Origin: Candidatus Roseilinea sp.
Lineage (GTDB): Bacteria; Chloroflexota; Anaerolineae; J036; Brachytrichaceae
Length of the DNA: 55,033 nucleotides
NCBI GenBank assembly: GCA_025055235.1
Contig: JANWYN010000105.1
Span: 1 to 55,033, forward strand
Direction of reading: 5' to 3'
Part shown: one piece after another, positions 1 to 7,841 of the stretch
How the letters are laid out: each line of letters begins with the position of its first letter
How positions within the stretch are numbered: the first letter of the stretch is position 1
The notes under the pieces: model-generated
Told to the model about the DNA's origin: nothing
Database searches by the model: none
What the model saw: the letters and a program-made list of their open reading frames with translations, nothing else
Translations under genes and position numbers: made by a program

Positions 1-740
1 GCGAGGTAGCGCTGCGTGAACTCGCACAACCGTTTCAGGTCGCCGGCCATGTGCATGTGCCAAAACGCCGAGTGGAAGTCCTTCGCCTGGATGGCGGCCT
101 GCGCTTGCTGCCGGTGCCAGGCTGCGCGTTCGGCTTCCGAGGCGAAGCCGCGCGCTTGGATGACTTCGCGCCAGACGAAGGCTCGCAGCGAAGGCGTATG
201 CCGCCGGTCCAGTCGTTGTTCGTAGAGCAGCCGGGCGATCAGATGCCGGCCTTTCTCCAGGTAGCGGTAGAACGTGCTCTGGCCGACGTTCCACAGGCCA
301 CATAGGTTGTCGGCTGGGGATTCGCCCGGGCGGCGGTAGTAGCGATCGCGAAAGTCCGGCACGGGCGCGAAGCCGTAGTGACACATCACGGCGATGAACG
401 GCCGCCAACTGGTGCGTTCCAGCCAGGCTTCCCGCTCGGTCAGTTCGAGCGTCGGCGCGCGGTCGGGCCGCAACTGGGTGATGGCCCAGCGCAGCAGCAG
501 TTCGGCGGCAGCGGCCAGCCGGCGTTCGGGAGGCAGCCGGTCGCCGGCCGTGCCGAGGATGGGCTGGAGATAGCGGCGAGTCGCCCATTGCAGCACGCCC
601 GGCCGCTGCAGCAACAGCTCGTCGAACGCGCCGGCGCGATAGGCGTCCAGCGCAGCGTCCAACACGACGGCGATGGCCGAACTGGGAACGGCGCCTTCCT
701 TGACCTTTTGCGGCAGGGTGAGCCGGGGAAGCGTAACCAT
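1..740 (-). CDS. Hypothetical protein, N-terminal part (open at left edge)
   Basis: Read leftwards from the ATG at 738-740, 246 codons stay open to the window edge, so this is the 5' part of a longer gene. The protein begins MVTLPRLTLPQKVKEG and is rich in Arg, Ala, Leu and Trp, probably mostly helical. Around residues 145-165 the stretch WNVGQSTFYRYLEKG resembles the second and third helices of a helix-turn-helix; that is only a resemblance, and no catalytic motif is visible. The overlapping frames give low-complexity Cys/Arg/Ser peptides, while this frame gives a balanced protein with GC-rich third positions, which is why it was chosen. It is divergent from the protease gene at 891, with 150 bp between them. 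Function not recognised. Confidence 0.72.
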   Translation of the reverse strand, partial: MVTLPRLTLPQKVKEGAVPSSAIAVVLDAALDAYRAGAFDELLLQRPGVLQWATRRYLQPILGTAGDRLPPERRLAAAAELLLRWAITQLRPDRAPTLELTEREAWLERTSWRPFIAVMCHYGFAPVPDFRDRYYRRPGESPADNLCGLWNVGQSTFYRYLEKGRHLIARLLYEQRLDRRHTPSLRAFVWREVIQARGFASEAERAAWHRQQAQAAIQAKDFHSAFWHMHMAGDLKRLCEFTQRYL

Positions 741-890
741 AGCCTCGTTCTTTGAGCTCTCGTCCCGATTCGTCTGCTGATCGTCTCGTGCTTGCGTCCC
801 AGCCTCGGCAATTCATGCGTATTCCTGACAACGCCGATGTCCTAAAAAAGGGGCGCCCGTAGTGTATCACCGGAACAGGATGGGTTAAAC

Positions 891-2474
891 ATGCGACTAC
901 CCTACTTGACCCACAACGGAACGCCCGCGAAAGGGCCTCGCGACGGCGTCGTTTTCGTCGTCTATGCACCTTTCGGGGCCGACGCTGTGCTCAGCGCCTA
1001 TCCAGACGGCGCATCGCACGACCTCAGCCAGCATCCGCTGATCCAGAATCTGCTCGAAGTGGCCGCGCGCGGGGTGCACGTGGTCGCGCTGGTGGATCGG
1101 GTGAACAGCGATACCCATTTGATCCAAATCCCTGCCGCCCGCCCCGCCGATCTGCAGGTCACGTCGCGCTGGAAGCTCGACATGGCTTCTCCGAGGACGC
1201 TCGCGGGGCTGTTGCGTTACGCCAGCGAGCAGCATCCTACAGCGGACCTCGTCTTGAGCCTGGAGGGGCACGGCGCAGGGTTCCTGCCGGAGATAGACCG
1301 CGCCCAGCTCTCCGTGCGCAACCTGACCGACGACGGCAAAAACGTGTGGGTGATTCGCCAGCAGGGATCCGTGCCGTTGCCGCAGGGGTCGCCGATCCTG
1401 CCCCAAGGATCGCCCATCCTGCCGCAAGGCTCACCGATCCTGCCACAAGGGTCGCCCATCCTGCCTGCCGGCCAGATGCCCATGTCCACCTACGGCCTGG
1501 GCCGGGCGCTGAAGGATGCGCTCGACGCCGGCGCGCACAAACCGGTGTTGATCCACTTCAACAACTGCTTCAACCTATCGGTCGAGGTACTGCACACAGT
1601 CGCGCCCTACGCCGGCTACGCCGTGGGCTATCCCAACTACAACTTCTTCACTGCTGGTGCGGCTTACCCTGAGGTGTTCGCCCGCTTGAAGAAGCAAAAG
1701 ACGGCCACCCCAGCTGAATTAGCCCACTGGTTCGCCGAGGAGAATCATGCCGCGCTCGCTGCCAAGGGCAATCACCCGACGGCCGGCGGCGTCGTCGAGC
1801 TGGCGCGCATGCACGAGATCGTCGAACGGATTGACGATCTGGCCGACGCGCTGCTGGCCTCGCTGCGCAACACCAGCGGCGCCGCCCGCGCGCAGGTCGC
1901 CGACGACATCCAAGCCGCCATCGTCCAAGCGCAACAGTACGACACCACCCACGGCGACTTCACGCTGGAGACGCCGGATGAGATGACCGACCTGCGCAGC
2001 CTAGCCGCCGCGCTCGACGATCCGAAATATGCGGGCTTCGGGGTGCAGGCCGCCGCCCACGCGCTCTGGAAGGCCACCGGCGGCATCAAGGCCTACGGCG
2101 ACGCCGACCGTCCCTGGGTCAATTTCGACGCGGTGTGGGACTTTCGCAGCGAACTGGCCATGAACATCTTCCTGCCCGACCCGTTACGCAAAGGGTTGTG
2201 GGACTGGCGCGCGCCGTATTACCTGGATGTGAACCCGGACCCAAGCAAGCCGCGCGTCCAGCCGCACATCATTGACTTCGTCAAAGTCACCGACTGGGTG
2301 GACTTCATCATCGAGTATCACAAGGACGTGCCGTTCGTCGGGTTGCTGCCGGCGCACATTCCGGACTTCCCGGTTTTCAACGCGAAATTCGAGCCGCCGC
2401 GCAAGCCCGACCGGCCGGATCAAAAGCCGCCCGGCAAACCCGACGATCCGGGTCAGCGTCCACGTGGTGCGTAA
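891..2474 (+). CDS. Clostripain-like (peptidase C11) cysteine protease with heptad-peptide repeat
   Basis: 527 residues. The C11 catalytic dyad can be placed at His127 in LSLEGHGAG and Cys226 in IHFNNCFNL, each at the end of a hydrophobic beta strand as in the caspase-like fold of clan CD. Between them, residues 158-192 consist of one QGSVPLP and four QGSPILP units; in C11 enzymes this region holds the linker cut on activation, so the repeat may be an unusual activation loop (inference). The C-terminus is a Pro/Lys/Arg-rich tail. No signal peptide is visible, so it is probably cytoplasmic. AGGATGGG, 7 bp before the ATG, is a plausible ribosome binding site. The next gene in the same direction encodes a Cys-rich unknown that could be a partner or substrate. 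The family call rests on the two motifs. Confidence 0.72.
   Translation: MRLPYLTHNGTPAKGPRDGVVFVVYAPFGADAVLSAYPDGASHDLSQHPLIQNLLEVAARGVHVVALVDRVNSDTHLIQIPAARPADLQVTSRWKLDMASPRTLAGLLRYASEQHPTADLVLSLEGHGAGFLPEIDRAQLSVRNLTDDGKNVWVIRQQGSVPLPQGSPILPQGSPILPQGSPILPQGSPILPAGQMPMSTYGLGRALKDALDAGAHKPVLIHFNNCFNLSVEVLHTVAPYAGYAVGYPNYNFFTAGAAYPEVFARLKKQKTATPAELAHWFAEENHAALAAKGNHPTAGGVVELARMHEIVERIDDLADALLASLRNTSGAARAQVADDIQAAIVQAQQYDTTHGDFTLETPDEMTDLRSLAAALDDPKYAGFGVQAAAHALWKATGGIKAYGDADRPWVNFDAVWDFRSELAMNIFLPDPLRKGLWDWRAPYYLDVNPDPSKPRVQPHIIDFVKVTDWVDFIIEYHKDVPFVGLLPAHIPDFPVFNAKFEPPRKPDRPDQKPPGKPDDPGQRPRGA
1362..1466 (+). repeat. 21-bp in-frame tandem repeat coding QGSPILP
   Basis: Five 21-bp units code for one QGSVPLP and four QGSPILP. 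The units differ mainly at synonymous third positions (CAGGGGTCGCCG, CAAGGATCGCCC, CAAGGCTCACCG), so the peptide is kept by selection or gene-conversion-like exchange rather than being a fresh duplication. Confidence 0.9.
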
Positions 2475-2765
2475 GCCTACCGCGCGCTCTTCCGGGCATC
2501 GTATTGCCATCGTATGCAATCGTCGTCCGAGTCGCGGGAATCACTGCATCGCAACGGGAACGCCGCCGTGATGAAATAGGGTGCAAGGGGGAGGCTGGTG
2601 AGGACACGAAGGGAGCGCAACACGCAGGGGGAGCTGGCCTAAGGGCCGGCGGCGCTGCCTTCGTGTTCTCGGATGTGGCCCTCATACACTTCTGGCGCGC
2701 CTCGCCGTGAGTCCAAGCGTTGCGTGGAGGCGCGCCGGCGGTGACCGATCTACGGAGGAATCGAA
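2475..2765. other. Gene-free spacer before the Cys-rich protein
   Basis: No coding frame with convincing composition. The only clear signal is a strong ribosome binding site, GGAGGA, about 2754-2760, just before the ATG at 2766. No terminator with a T-run was found after the protease stop. Confidence 0.5.
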
Positions 2766-4112
2766 ATGACTACCGCTAAAGATCTGACCAAATACGAAGA
2801 CATCCCGTGCTGCCCGGAGCTGGAAACCGAGCATCCGTGTGATGTGATTGACTTGCGCCGGCATCTGATCTTCCCCACTAACGTGCGCGGGCCCAACGAG
2901 CAGCCAGTGCGCGTCGAAGTGGTCATCCATACTCGCTTCACTCGTTGTGGTGGGCCGCTGGCGCTCGGCGATATCGTCTACAGCACCACGCTGCTGCCTG
3001 GCGAGAAAGTGCGTCTAGCGACGACCGATCGCCGCAGCCGCTTCAGCTTCGACAGCGAATCCAAGCTCAGCTACCGCAGCGAGCAGATCAGCGAGGAGCA
3101 ATATCGCATGCGCGCGCTGCGCGCCTTTATGGCCGACGAAAACGCGGTGAATCGCGGCAGCGAGAACTACGCGGAGCAGGGCAAGTGGGATTTCCACGGC
3201 GACGCCAGCGGCTCGATCGGCTTCTTCTCCGCCAGCGCCGATACGAACGCTCGTGGCAGCCACAGCGCGTCCTCGACGCGCGACTGGCTGCGCGAGCATC
3301 GCGCTCACGCCGAGATGGCCGACAACCTGTCGGTGGCGGCGACGCGCACAGCGCACTCGCTGTCCATTGGCGAGGTGAGCACGCGCGCGCACATCGCAGG
3401 CGAGTCGGAGGACCACTTCGAGGCTTCCTCGCGCGAATTCAGCAACCCGAACAAGTGTCACGCCGTCACCTTCCTGTTCTATCGCATCAACAAGACCGAG
3501 ACGATCAAGTTCGAGCTGGTATCCATCGAGCGTCGCGTGCTCGATCCAGTTGCGCCCACGCCGGTGCCGGCCAACCCCTTCCGCCCCGTCGGCCAGATCG
3601 CTGCCGTGCCGCAGGACGTGCCGGCCACGAGCACGCAGCGGCTGGCGGTTTTGGAGCGCAGCGTGCAGGCCGAGCAGCGCGTCCAGATTCAAGCCCTGCA
3701 GCCGCTGCCTGGCGGCCAAGCCGGCCTTCGCACCGCGGCCGTCGCTTTTGCCGCTGTGGCCGAACCCGGCATCCAGCAGCCTCTGCCCGACGCCGTGCGC
3801 GAGAGAGCCCTGGCCTTCGTGGATGATCAGCTCATCAAGCAAGGCCTGCTCGACCGCGAGACGAAACAGGTGTCGAAAGAGGCTAAACTAGAGTTCAGCT
3901 ACGAACGCAAGACCTCGATCCCGACCGCCGGCGTGATCGTAAAGAGTTGCATGGACGATTGCAGCATTTGCGAGCCGGAACTGCACAAGAGGATGCAGCT
4001 CGAGCTGGAGCGCATGGAGCTCGAAAACAAGCTGCTGGCGCGCAAGATCGAACTACTCGACAAGGCGCAGGAGTATCGCTGCTGCCCGGACGGCGAAGCA
4101 TCTTCTGGCTAA
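2766..4112 (+). CDS. Conserved-looking hypothetical protein with Cys-rich ends and coiled-coil tail
   Basis: 448 residues, not recognised. Near the start there are Cys pairs (IPCCPELETEHPC). The central part (about 110-240) is polar, rich in Ser, Ala, His and Arg, with SHSASSTRDWLREHRAHAEMA and similar amphipathic stretches that look helical. A Pro-rich linker follows at about 260-280. The C-terminus has CMDDCSICEPELHK, a heptad-patterned helix (LELERMELENKLLARKIELL), and a final CC, so metal binding or disulphides at both ends are possible. There is no signal peptide or membrane segment. It has its own strong ribosome binding site and ends at a stem-loop. Its position behind the C11 protease suggests, without proof, that it could be a substrate. 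Confidence 0.7.
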   Translation: MTTAKDLTKYEDIPCCPELETEHPCDVIDLRRHLIFPTNVRGPNEQPVRVEVVIHTRFTRCGGPLALGDIVYSTTLLPGEKVRLATTDRRSRFSFDSESKLSYRSEQISEEQYRMRALRAFMADENAVNRGSENYAEQGKWDFHGDASGSIGFFSASADTNARGSHSASSTRDWLREHRAHAEMADNLSVAATRTAHSLSIGEVSTRAHIAGESEDHFEASSREFSNPNKCHAVTFLFYRINKTETIKFELVSIERRVLDPVAPTPVPANPFRPVGQIAAVPQDVPATSTQRLAVLERSVQAEQRVQIQALQPLPGGQAGLRTAAVAFAAVAEPGIQQPLPDAVRERALAFVDDQLIKQGLLDRETKQVSKEAKLEFSYERKTSIPTAGVIVKSCMDDCSICEPELHKRMQLELERMELENKLLARKIELLDKAQEYRCCPDGEASSG

Positions 4113-4146
4113 CGCGGGTTGCTGCCCCAAATTCGTATTTCAGACT

Positions 4147-4182
4147 GAGCGCCCGGCACACTGCGAAGTGCGCCGGGCGCTC
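4147..4182 (+). terminator. Strong stem-loop after the Cys-rich gene
   Basis: GAGCGCCCGGCACACT at 4147-4162 pairs with 4166-4182 over about 16 bp with one mismatch and a 3-4 nt loop, 35 bp after the stop at 4112. There is no pure T-run (CAAACTTTC follows), so it may be a weak intrinsic terminator or a 3'-end stabiliser. Confidence 0.6.
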
Positions 4183-4284
4183 AAACTTTCGCATCCCGAC
4201 GACTCACATAGAATAAGCGCAGGCCGGCGCTGGGATGCTCCGCGACCGTCCAAGAATCACCACAGAACATCGAGGAGAAACGAC

Positions 4285-4803
4285 ATGGAAGGAATTACGA
4301 GCGGTTTGATCGGCATCGCCTTGGGCGCCGCCGTGTTGCTGTTGGGCAAGAATCTGCGCCTGTTTGCCGCAGCAGCCGGCTTTCTCATCGGCTTCGTCCT
4401 CACCCGGCAGATCTTTCCCAACGCGTTTTTGATGGCGCTAATCGTTGCCGCCATCTTGGCGCTCATCGGTGTGGTCTTGATCACCGTGGCACGCGGTGGG
4501 ACGCGTCTGGTGTTGCAGATCATGGGCGCAGTCGCCGGCGCAGGCATCTTGTTGTGGCTGGGGCAATCGCTTGGCATTGCGCCCGGCCTGGCGTCATGGT
4601 TCATCGCGTTCGTCGGCGCGCTGATCGGCTTCGGCCTGATGGCGCGTTTCTTCGACCTTGGCATCATTGCTCTGACCAGTCTGCTGGGTGCAAGCCTGAT
4701 CGTGAATGGGCTGAGTTCATTCATCCCGCTGCCGGATATCATTAGCACGGTGATCACCCTCGTGCTGGCTGCCGTCGGATTCTTCTACCAGCGCAGCCGC
4801 TGA
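4285..4803 (+). CDS. Small multi-pass membrane protein
   Basis: 172 residues from the ATG at 4285, chosen because GAGGAG lies 7 bp before it and the upstream in-frame extension is basic and unlike a membrane protein. Five to six hydrophobic segments fill nearly the whole chain (such as SGLIGIALGAAVLLLGKNL, LMALIVAAILALIGVVLITV and IISTVITLVLAAVGFFY), with short Gly-rich turns. It ends with a basic YQRSR, consistent with a cytoplasmic tail. No catalytic residues are evident. It lies just before tsaE and may be co-transcribed with the tsaE-tsaB-rimI run, but nothing ties it to that pathway. Function unknown. Confidence 0.75.
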   Translation: MEGITSGLIGIALGAAVLLLGKNLRLFAAAAGFLIGFVLTRQIFPNAFLMALIVAAILALIGVVLITVARGGTRLVLQIMGAVAGAGILLWLGQSLGIAPGLASWFIAFVGALIGFGLMARFFDLGIIALTSLLGASLIVNGLSSFIPLPDIISTVITLVLAAVGFFYQRSR

Positions 4804-4822
4804 CGTGGATGCTGCGCCCGGC

Positions 4823-5326
4823 ATGGCCATCCTCGAACCGCTCTCCATCGAGTGCACCAGCCACAGCGAAGCGCAGACGCAGCGGCTGGGTGCGCGGTTG
4901 GGCGCATTGCTGCCGCGCCACGCCGTGATCGCCTTGCACGGGCCGTTGGGTGCGGGCAAGACCAGCTTCGCGCGCGGGGTGGGTGCCGGCTGGGGCGCGG
5001 AGCAGCCGCTGCGCAGCCCGACGTTTACGCTGGTGCAGGAGCATCATCGCCGGCGCGACGACGCCACGCTGTATCACATTGACCTGTATCGCGTCGAGGA
5101 TGAGCGCGACCTGGCCAGCCTGGGCCTGGAGGAGATCCTGGACGATGAGAACGGCGTGTGCTTGATCGAATGGCCGGAGCGCGCGCCGGGGCTGATCCCG
5201 CCGGAGGCGATCCACGTCAAGCTCGCGATGGTGAGCGACACGCGCCGCCAACTGACCTTCTCCACGCAGGACGCGCAGACGTGGCAGGTGTTGCTCGCCT
5301 TCAGAAAGAGCGCGTTTGGGGTGTGA
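4823..5326 (+). CDS. tsaE: tRNA t6A37 threonylcarbamoyladenosine biosynthesis ATPase TsaE
   Basis: TsaE is the P-loop ATPase that works with TsaB and TsaD to transfer threonylcarbamoyl to A37 of ANN-decoding tRNAs. The Walker A motif GPLGAGKTS is at residues 40-48, followed by the family's SPTFTLVQEH and the HIDLYRVED segment, and then EWPERAPGLIP. At 167 residues it has the normal length. The ATG at 4823 gives the usual short lead before the first strand; a GTG at 4805, one base after the previous stop, is the alternative. The stop overlaps the start of tsaB in a GTGA arrangement, so the two are probably translationally coupled. Confidence 0.93.
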   Translation: MAILEPLSIECTSHSEAQTQRLGARLGALLPRHAVIALHGPLGAGKTSFARGVGAGWGAEQPLRSPTFTLVQEHHRRRDDATLYHIDLYRVEDERDLASLGLEEILDDENGVCLIEWPERAPGLIPPEAIHVKLAMVSDTRRQLTFSTQDAQTWQVLLAFRKSAFGV

Positions 5327-5982
5327 CCGTGCCTGCCGTTCTGCTCGCCCTCGATACTTGCACCGTACGCGCCAGCATTGCCCTGCGCGACCCAACGACG
5401 CTGCGCGCCGAGATGACGTGGGAAGCGCAGCGGCACGAGACGGCGACCGTCGCCGCGCGCATCCGCGACCTGATGCGGGCATGCCGCATCGCGCCGGAGG
5501 ATATCGGATGCATCGCGCTAGCGACCGGCCCAGGGTCGTTCACCGGCGTGCGCTGCGGCCTGGCCATCGGCAAGGGCATGGCCGTGGCGCGCAGCCTGCC
5601 GATGATCGGCGTGACGGCCTTCGACGTGATTGCCCACGCGCAGCCGCCGCAGCCTGCGCGAATGCTGGCCCTGCTCGAAGTCGGGCGCAACCGAGTGGCC
5701 GCCTGTCCCTACGAATGGCGCGCAGGTGCGCCGTCGGTCGCCGGCGAGTGGCAGATTCTCGGTTGGGCGGAGCTGGTGGCGCGCGCCGAGCCGCCGCTCT
5801 ATGTGTGCGGCGACATCGCGCCGGCTTGGATCGCCGCGCTGCGGGAGAAAGTTGCGGTCGCACCGGCGGCGCTCAACCTGCGGCGGGCGGGATTTCTGGC
5901 AGAATTGGGGATGGCTCGTTGGGAACGTGGCGAGGTGGACGACGCGATGACGCTAACCGCCATCTATCCCCCCGAGGCATGA
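5323..5982 (+). CDS. tsaB: tRNA t6A biosynthesis protein TsaB
   Basis: TsaB is the inactive paralogue of TsaD that scaffolds the bacterial t6A complex. The ASKHA-type opening AVLLALDTCTVRASIAL and the hallmark ATGPGSFTGVRCGLAIGKGMA are both present. About 219 residues, normal for the family. The start is GTG at 5323 overlapping the tsaE stop, or GTG at 5329; both remove the non-conserved upstream extension. No tsaD is present in this window, so the catalytic partner must lie elsewhere. Confidence 0.92.
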   Translation: MTVPAVLLALDTCTVRASIALRDPTTLRAEMTWEAQRHETATVAARIRDLMRACRIAPEDIGCIALATGPGSFTGVRCGLAIGKGMAVARSLPMIGVTAFDVIAHAQPPQPARMLALLEVGRNRVAACPYEWRAGAPSVAGEWQILGWAELVARAEPPLYVCGDIAPAWIAALREKVAVAPAALNLRRAGFLAELGMARWERGEVDDAMTLTAIYPPEA

Positions 5983-6015
5983 TCGTGTTGGCTTATTGCG
6001 CCGGATCGAGACGAG

Positions 6016-6672
6016 ATGAGCAGCCAGGTCATCCTCAATCCGCTCCAAGCGCCGAGCGCGTCCGAGCGGATCGCTTCGGTCGTCGTCACGCCGATGTCCC
6101 TGGACGACATCCCGGCCGTCATGGCGATCGAGCGCGCCTGCTTCCCGCGGCCCTGGCCAGAGCGCGCCTATCGCTACGAGCTGACCGAGAACCCTGAAGC
6201 CTACTTCGTCGTCGCGCGGGCGTATGAGCTGGAGGCGACGCCAACGGCGCCGCGCTCGCATTGGCAACGGCTGGCGCAACGGCTGGGCTTGCAAGGCCGT
6301 GCTCCGGCGCAGCGCGCGTTGCACACGGTCGTGGGCTTCGCCGGCATGTGGATGCACGTTGACGAAGCGCACATTGCCACCATCGCCACGCATCCCGGCT
6401 GGCGCCGGCGCGGCGTAGGCGAGCGCATCCTCGTCAACCTGCTGCGCGAAGCTCAGCGCCGTCGCGCCGAGATCGTCACGCTGGAGGTGCGGGTGAGCAA
6501 CATCGCCGCGCAGCACCTGTATCGTAAGTACGGCTTCGAGGAGGTCGGCCGGCGCAAGGCCTATTACCAGGACAATCGCGAGGACGCGCTGCTGATGACC
6601 ATCGTCCACTTCAACACGCCCGAATACCGCGCGCAGTTGGATGCGCTGGAGCGCCGGCTGTCCGGCGGCTGA
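6016..6672 (+). CDS. rimI: Ribosomal-protein-alanine N-acetyltransferase RimI-like (GNAT)
   Basis: A GNAT-fold enzyme of 218 residues. The start DIPAVMAIERACFPRPW and the acetyl-CoA loop HPGWRRRGVGERIL (the R/Q-x-x-G-x-G/A motif) followed by LEVRVSNIAAQHLYRKYGFEEVGRRKAYY are typical of RimI, which acetylates the N-terminal Ala of ribosomal protein S18. An insertion of about 35 residues, with EATPTAPRSHWQRLAQRLG, separates the first strands and makes the protein longer than the usual 150 residues. It sits 33 bp after tsaB, a common tsaB-rimI pairing. Substrate is inferred from the family. Confidence 0.85.
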   Translation: MSSQVILNPLQAPSASERIASVVVTPMSLDDIPAVMAIERACFPRPWPERAYRYELTENPEAYFVVARAYELEATPTAPRSHWQRLAQRLGLQGRAPAQRALHTVVGFAGMWMHVDEAHIATIATHPGWRRRGVGERILVNLLREAQRRRAEIVTLEVRVSNIAAQHLYRKYGFEEVGRRKAYYQDNREDALLMTIVHFNTPEYRAQLDALERRLSGG

Positions 6673-6673
6673 T

Positions 6674-7699
6674 TCAAAACTCCAGCCCCACGATGTAGCG
6701 CCACCAGTTGTTCAGCTTGCCCGTGGGCGTCGTCCCCTCGACGTGTGGAAAGCGCTTCATCCACCATAGGTGATGCTGGCGTATGTCGCCGCCGCCCCAA
6801 TCGGCGCAGGTCATCTCGCGCACCTGGCCGGTGAAGTTGGGGTAGTTCAACCAGTCGTCGGCGTTGCTCCACACCGGCCGGCGGTTGCCCCAGTCGTAAT
6901 CGGCCTCGCTGCTGGGCGCGAAGTGCACATTGCCACACGCCGCCATGCCCGGGTGCGATTTGTCGTAGCGCGTGAATTGCTTCCACAAGTTGCCCGACAA
7001 ATTGATGGTTGGCGACGGCCGGAGTTCGACCGCCGATTTCCGTAGCCCGATCGCCCCGAGCAGCCGGTGCCACCACGACCGCCCGACTCCCCTCTCCCGA
7101 CTCCTGAGCTCCGGGCTTCCGGCTTCATCGGGGATATCGCTGAAGACATGTTCCATGATGCTCTCGGCACGATGGCCCAGGTCTTCGAGCATCTCGCCCA
7201 CGCCGCGCTCGTAGCTAAAACCCATGACCGCGAAGCGGCGCGAGACTTGCGACGTGCCGGGGATGACCGGGCCGTTGCACCAGATCGCGCCGCGCCCGCC
7301 CATGCACGACTCGTATAAGCCGGCGTAGGGGAAAGCCATGATCCAGAGTTCATCCACCAGGCCGGCTTCCAGCTTGCGCACGAAGTCGCAGCGCTGCAGG
7401 ATCGCCGGATAGTCGGCCGTGTCGGGTTGATGAAACCCGCTGCGAGCGCGCCAGGCGTGCAGGTAGCCGGCGTCGTCATAGCGGAAGCCATCTTGCTTGA
7501 CCGGGTACTCGTCTAGCTCGATGCGTTCGACGATCTGATAGCGCACATAGCCATGGCTGGCTTCCTGCACGTCGGCGATGTATTGCGCGCAGAGCTGGTC
7601 GGGGTCGTTCCAGCCCAGGACGCGGTTCAGCCGGCTGCCGCCCTCCGCTTCGATGATCGGGTTGTAGATGACGAGCGAGACGCGGGGTGTGAGCGTCAT
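6674..7699 (-). CDS. Conserved hypothetical protein carrying an embedded heptamer array
   Basis: 341 residues, not recognised by name. It starts VSLVIYNPIIEAEGG and has Trp/Tyr/Gly-rich strands, e.g. MAFPYAGLYESCMGGRGAIWCNG and HFAPSSEADYDWGNRRPVW, which look like a globular carbohydrate- or nucleotide-related fold; no catalytic set can be named. At about residues 192-205 the stretch GSPELRSRERGVGRSW is coded by 7-bp repeat units (7083-7125) like those found between genes in this window, so this segment is probably an insertion in a surface loop. A TACAAT box at 7707-7712 (read on the minus strand) lies 7 bp before the ATG, suggesting a very short leader. Confidence 0.75.
   Translation of the reverse strand: MTLTPRVSLVIYNPIIEAEGGSRLNRVLGWNDPDQLCAQYIADVQEASHGYVRYQIVERIELDEYPVKQDGFRYDDAGYLHAWRARSGFHQPDTADYPAILQRCDFVRKLEAGLVDELWIMAFPYAGLYESCMGGRGAIWCNGPVIPGTSQVSRRFAVMGFSYERGVGEMLEDLGHRAESIMEHVFSDIPDEAGSPELRSRERGVGRSWWHRLLGAIGLRKSAVELRPSPTINLSGNLWKQFTRYDKSHPGMAACGNVHFAPSSEADYDWGNRRPVWSNADDWLNYPNFTGQVREMTCADWGGGDIRQHHLWWMKRFPHVEGTTPTGKLNNWWRYIVGLEF
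7083..7125. repeat. Heptamer array inside a coding sequence
   Basis: CCGACTC, CCCTCTC, CCGACTC and CTGAGCT follow in phase, then CCGGGCTT and CCGGCTT. The first units match those in the intergenic array at 47256-47332 (CCGACTC occurs in both). Confidence 0.75.
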
Positions 7700-7841
7700 G
7701 GAATGAATTGTATGAGCGCGACTCGCGTTGCTCTTGCAGTGCGCGAAATGTATTCGCCGCTTTCGGCGCGGTTCATCTTGCCGGACGCACGCTTCTCCGA
7801 CCCCAGCGACCCCTCGGCAGGCTCAGTTCACGAAGCCGGCG

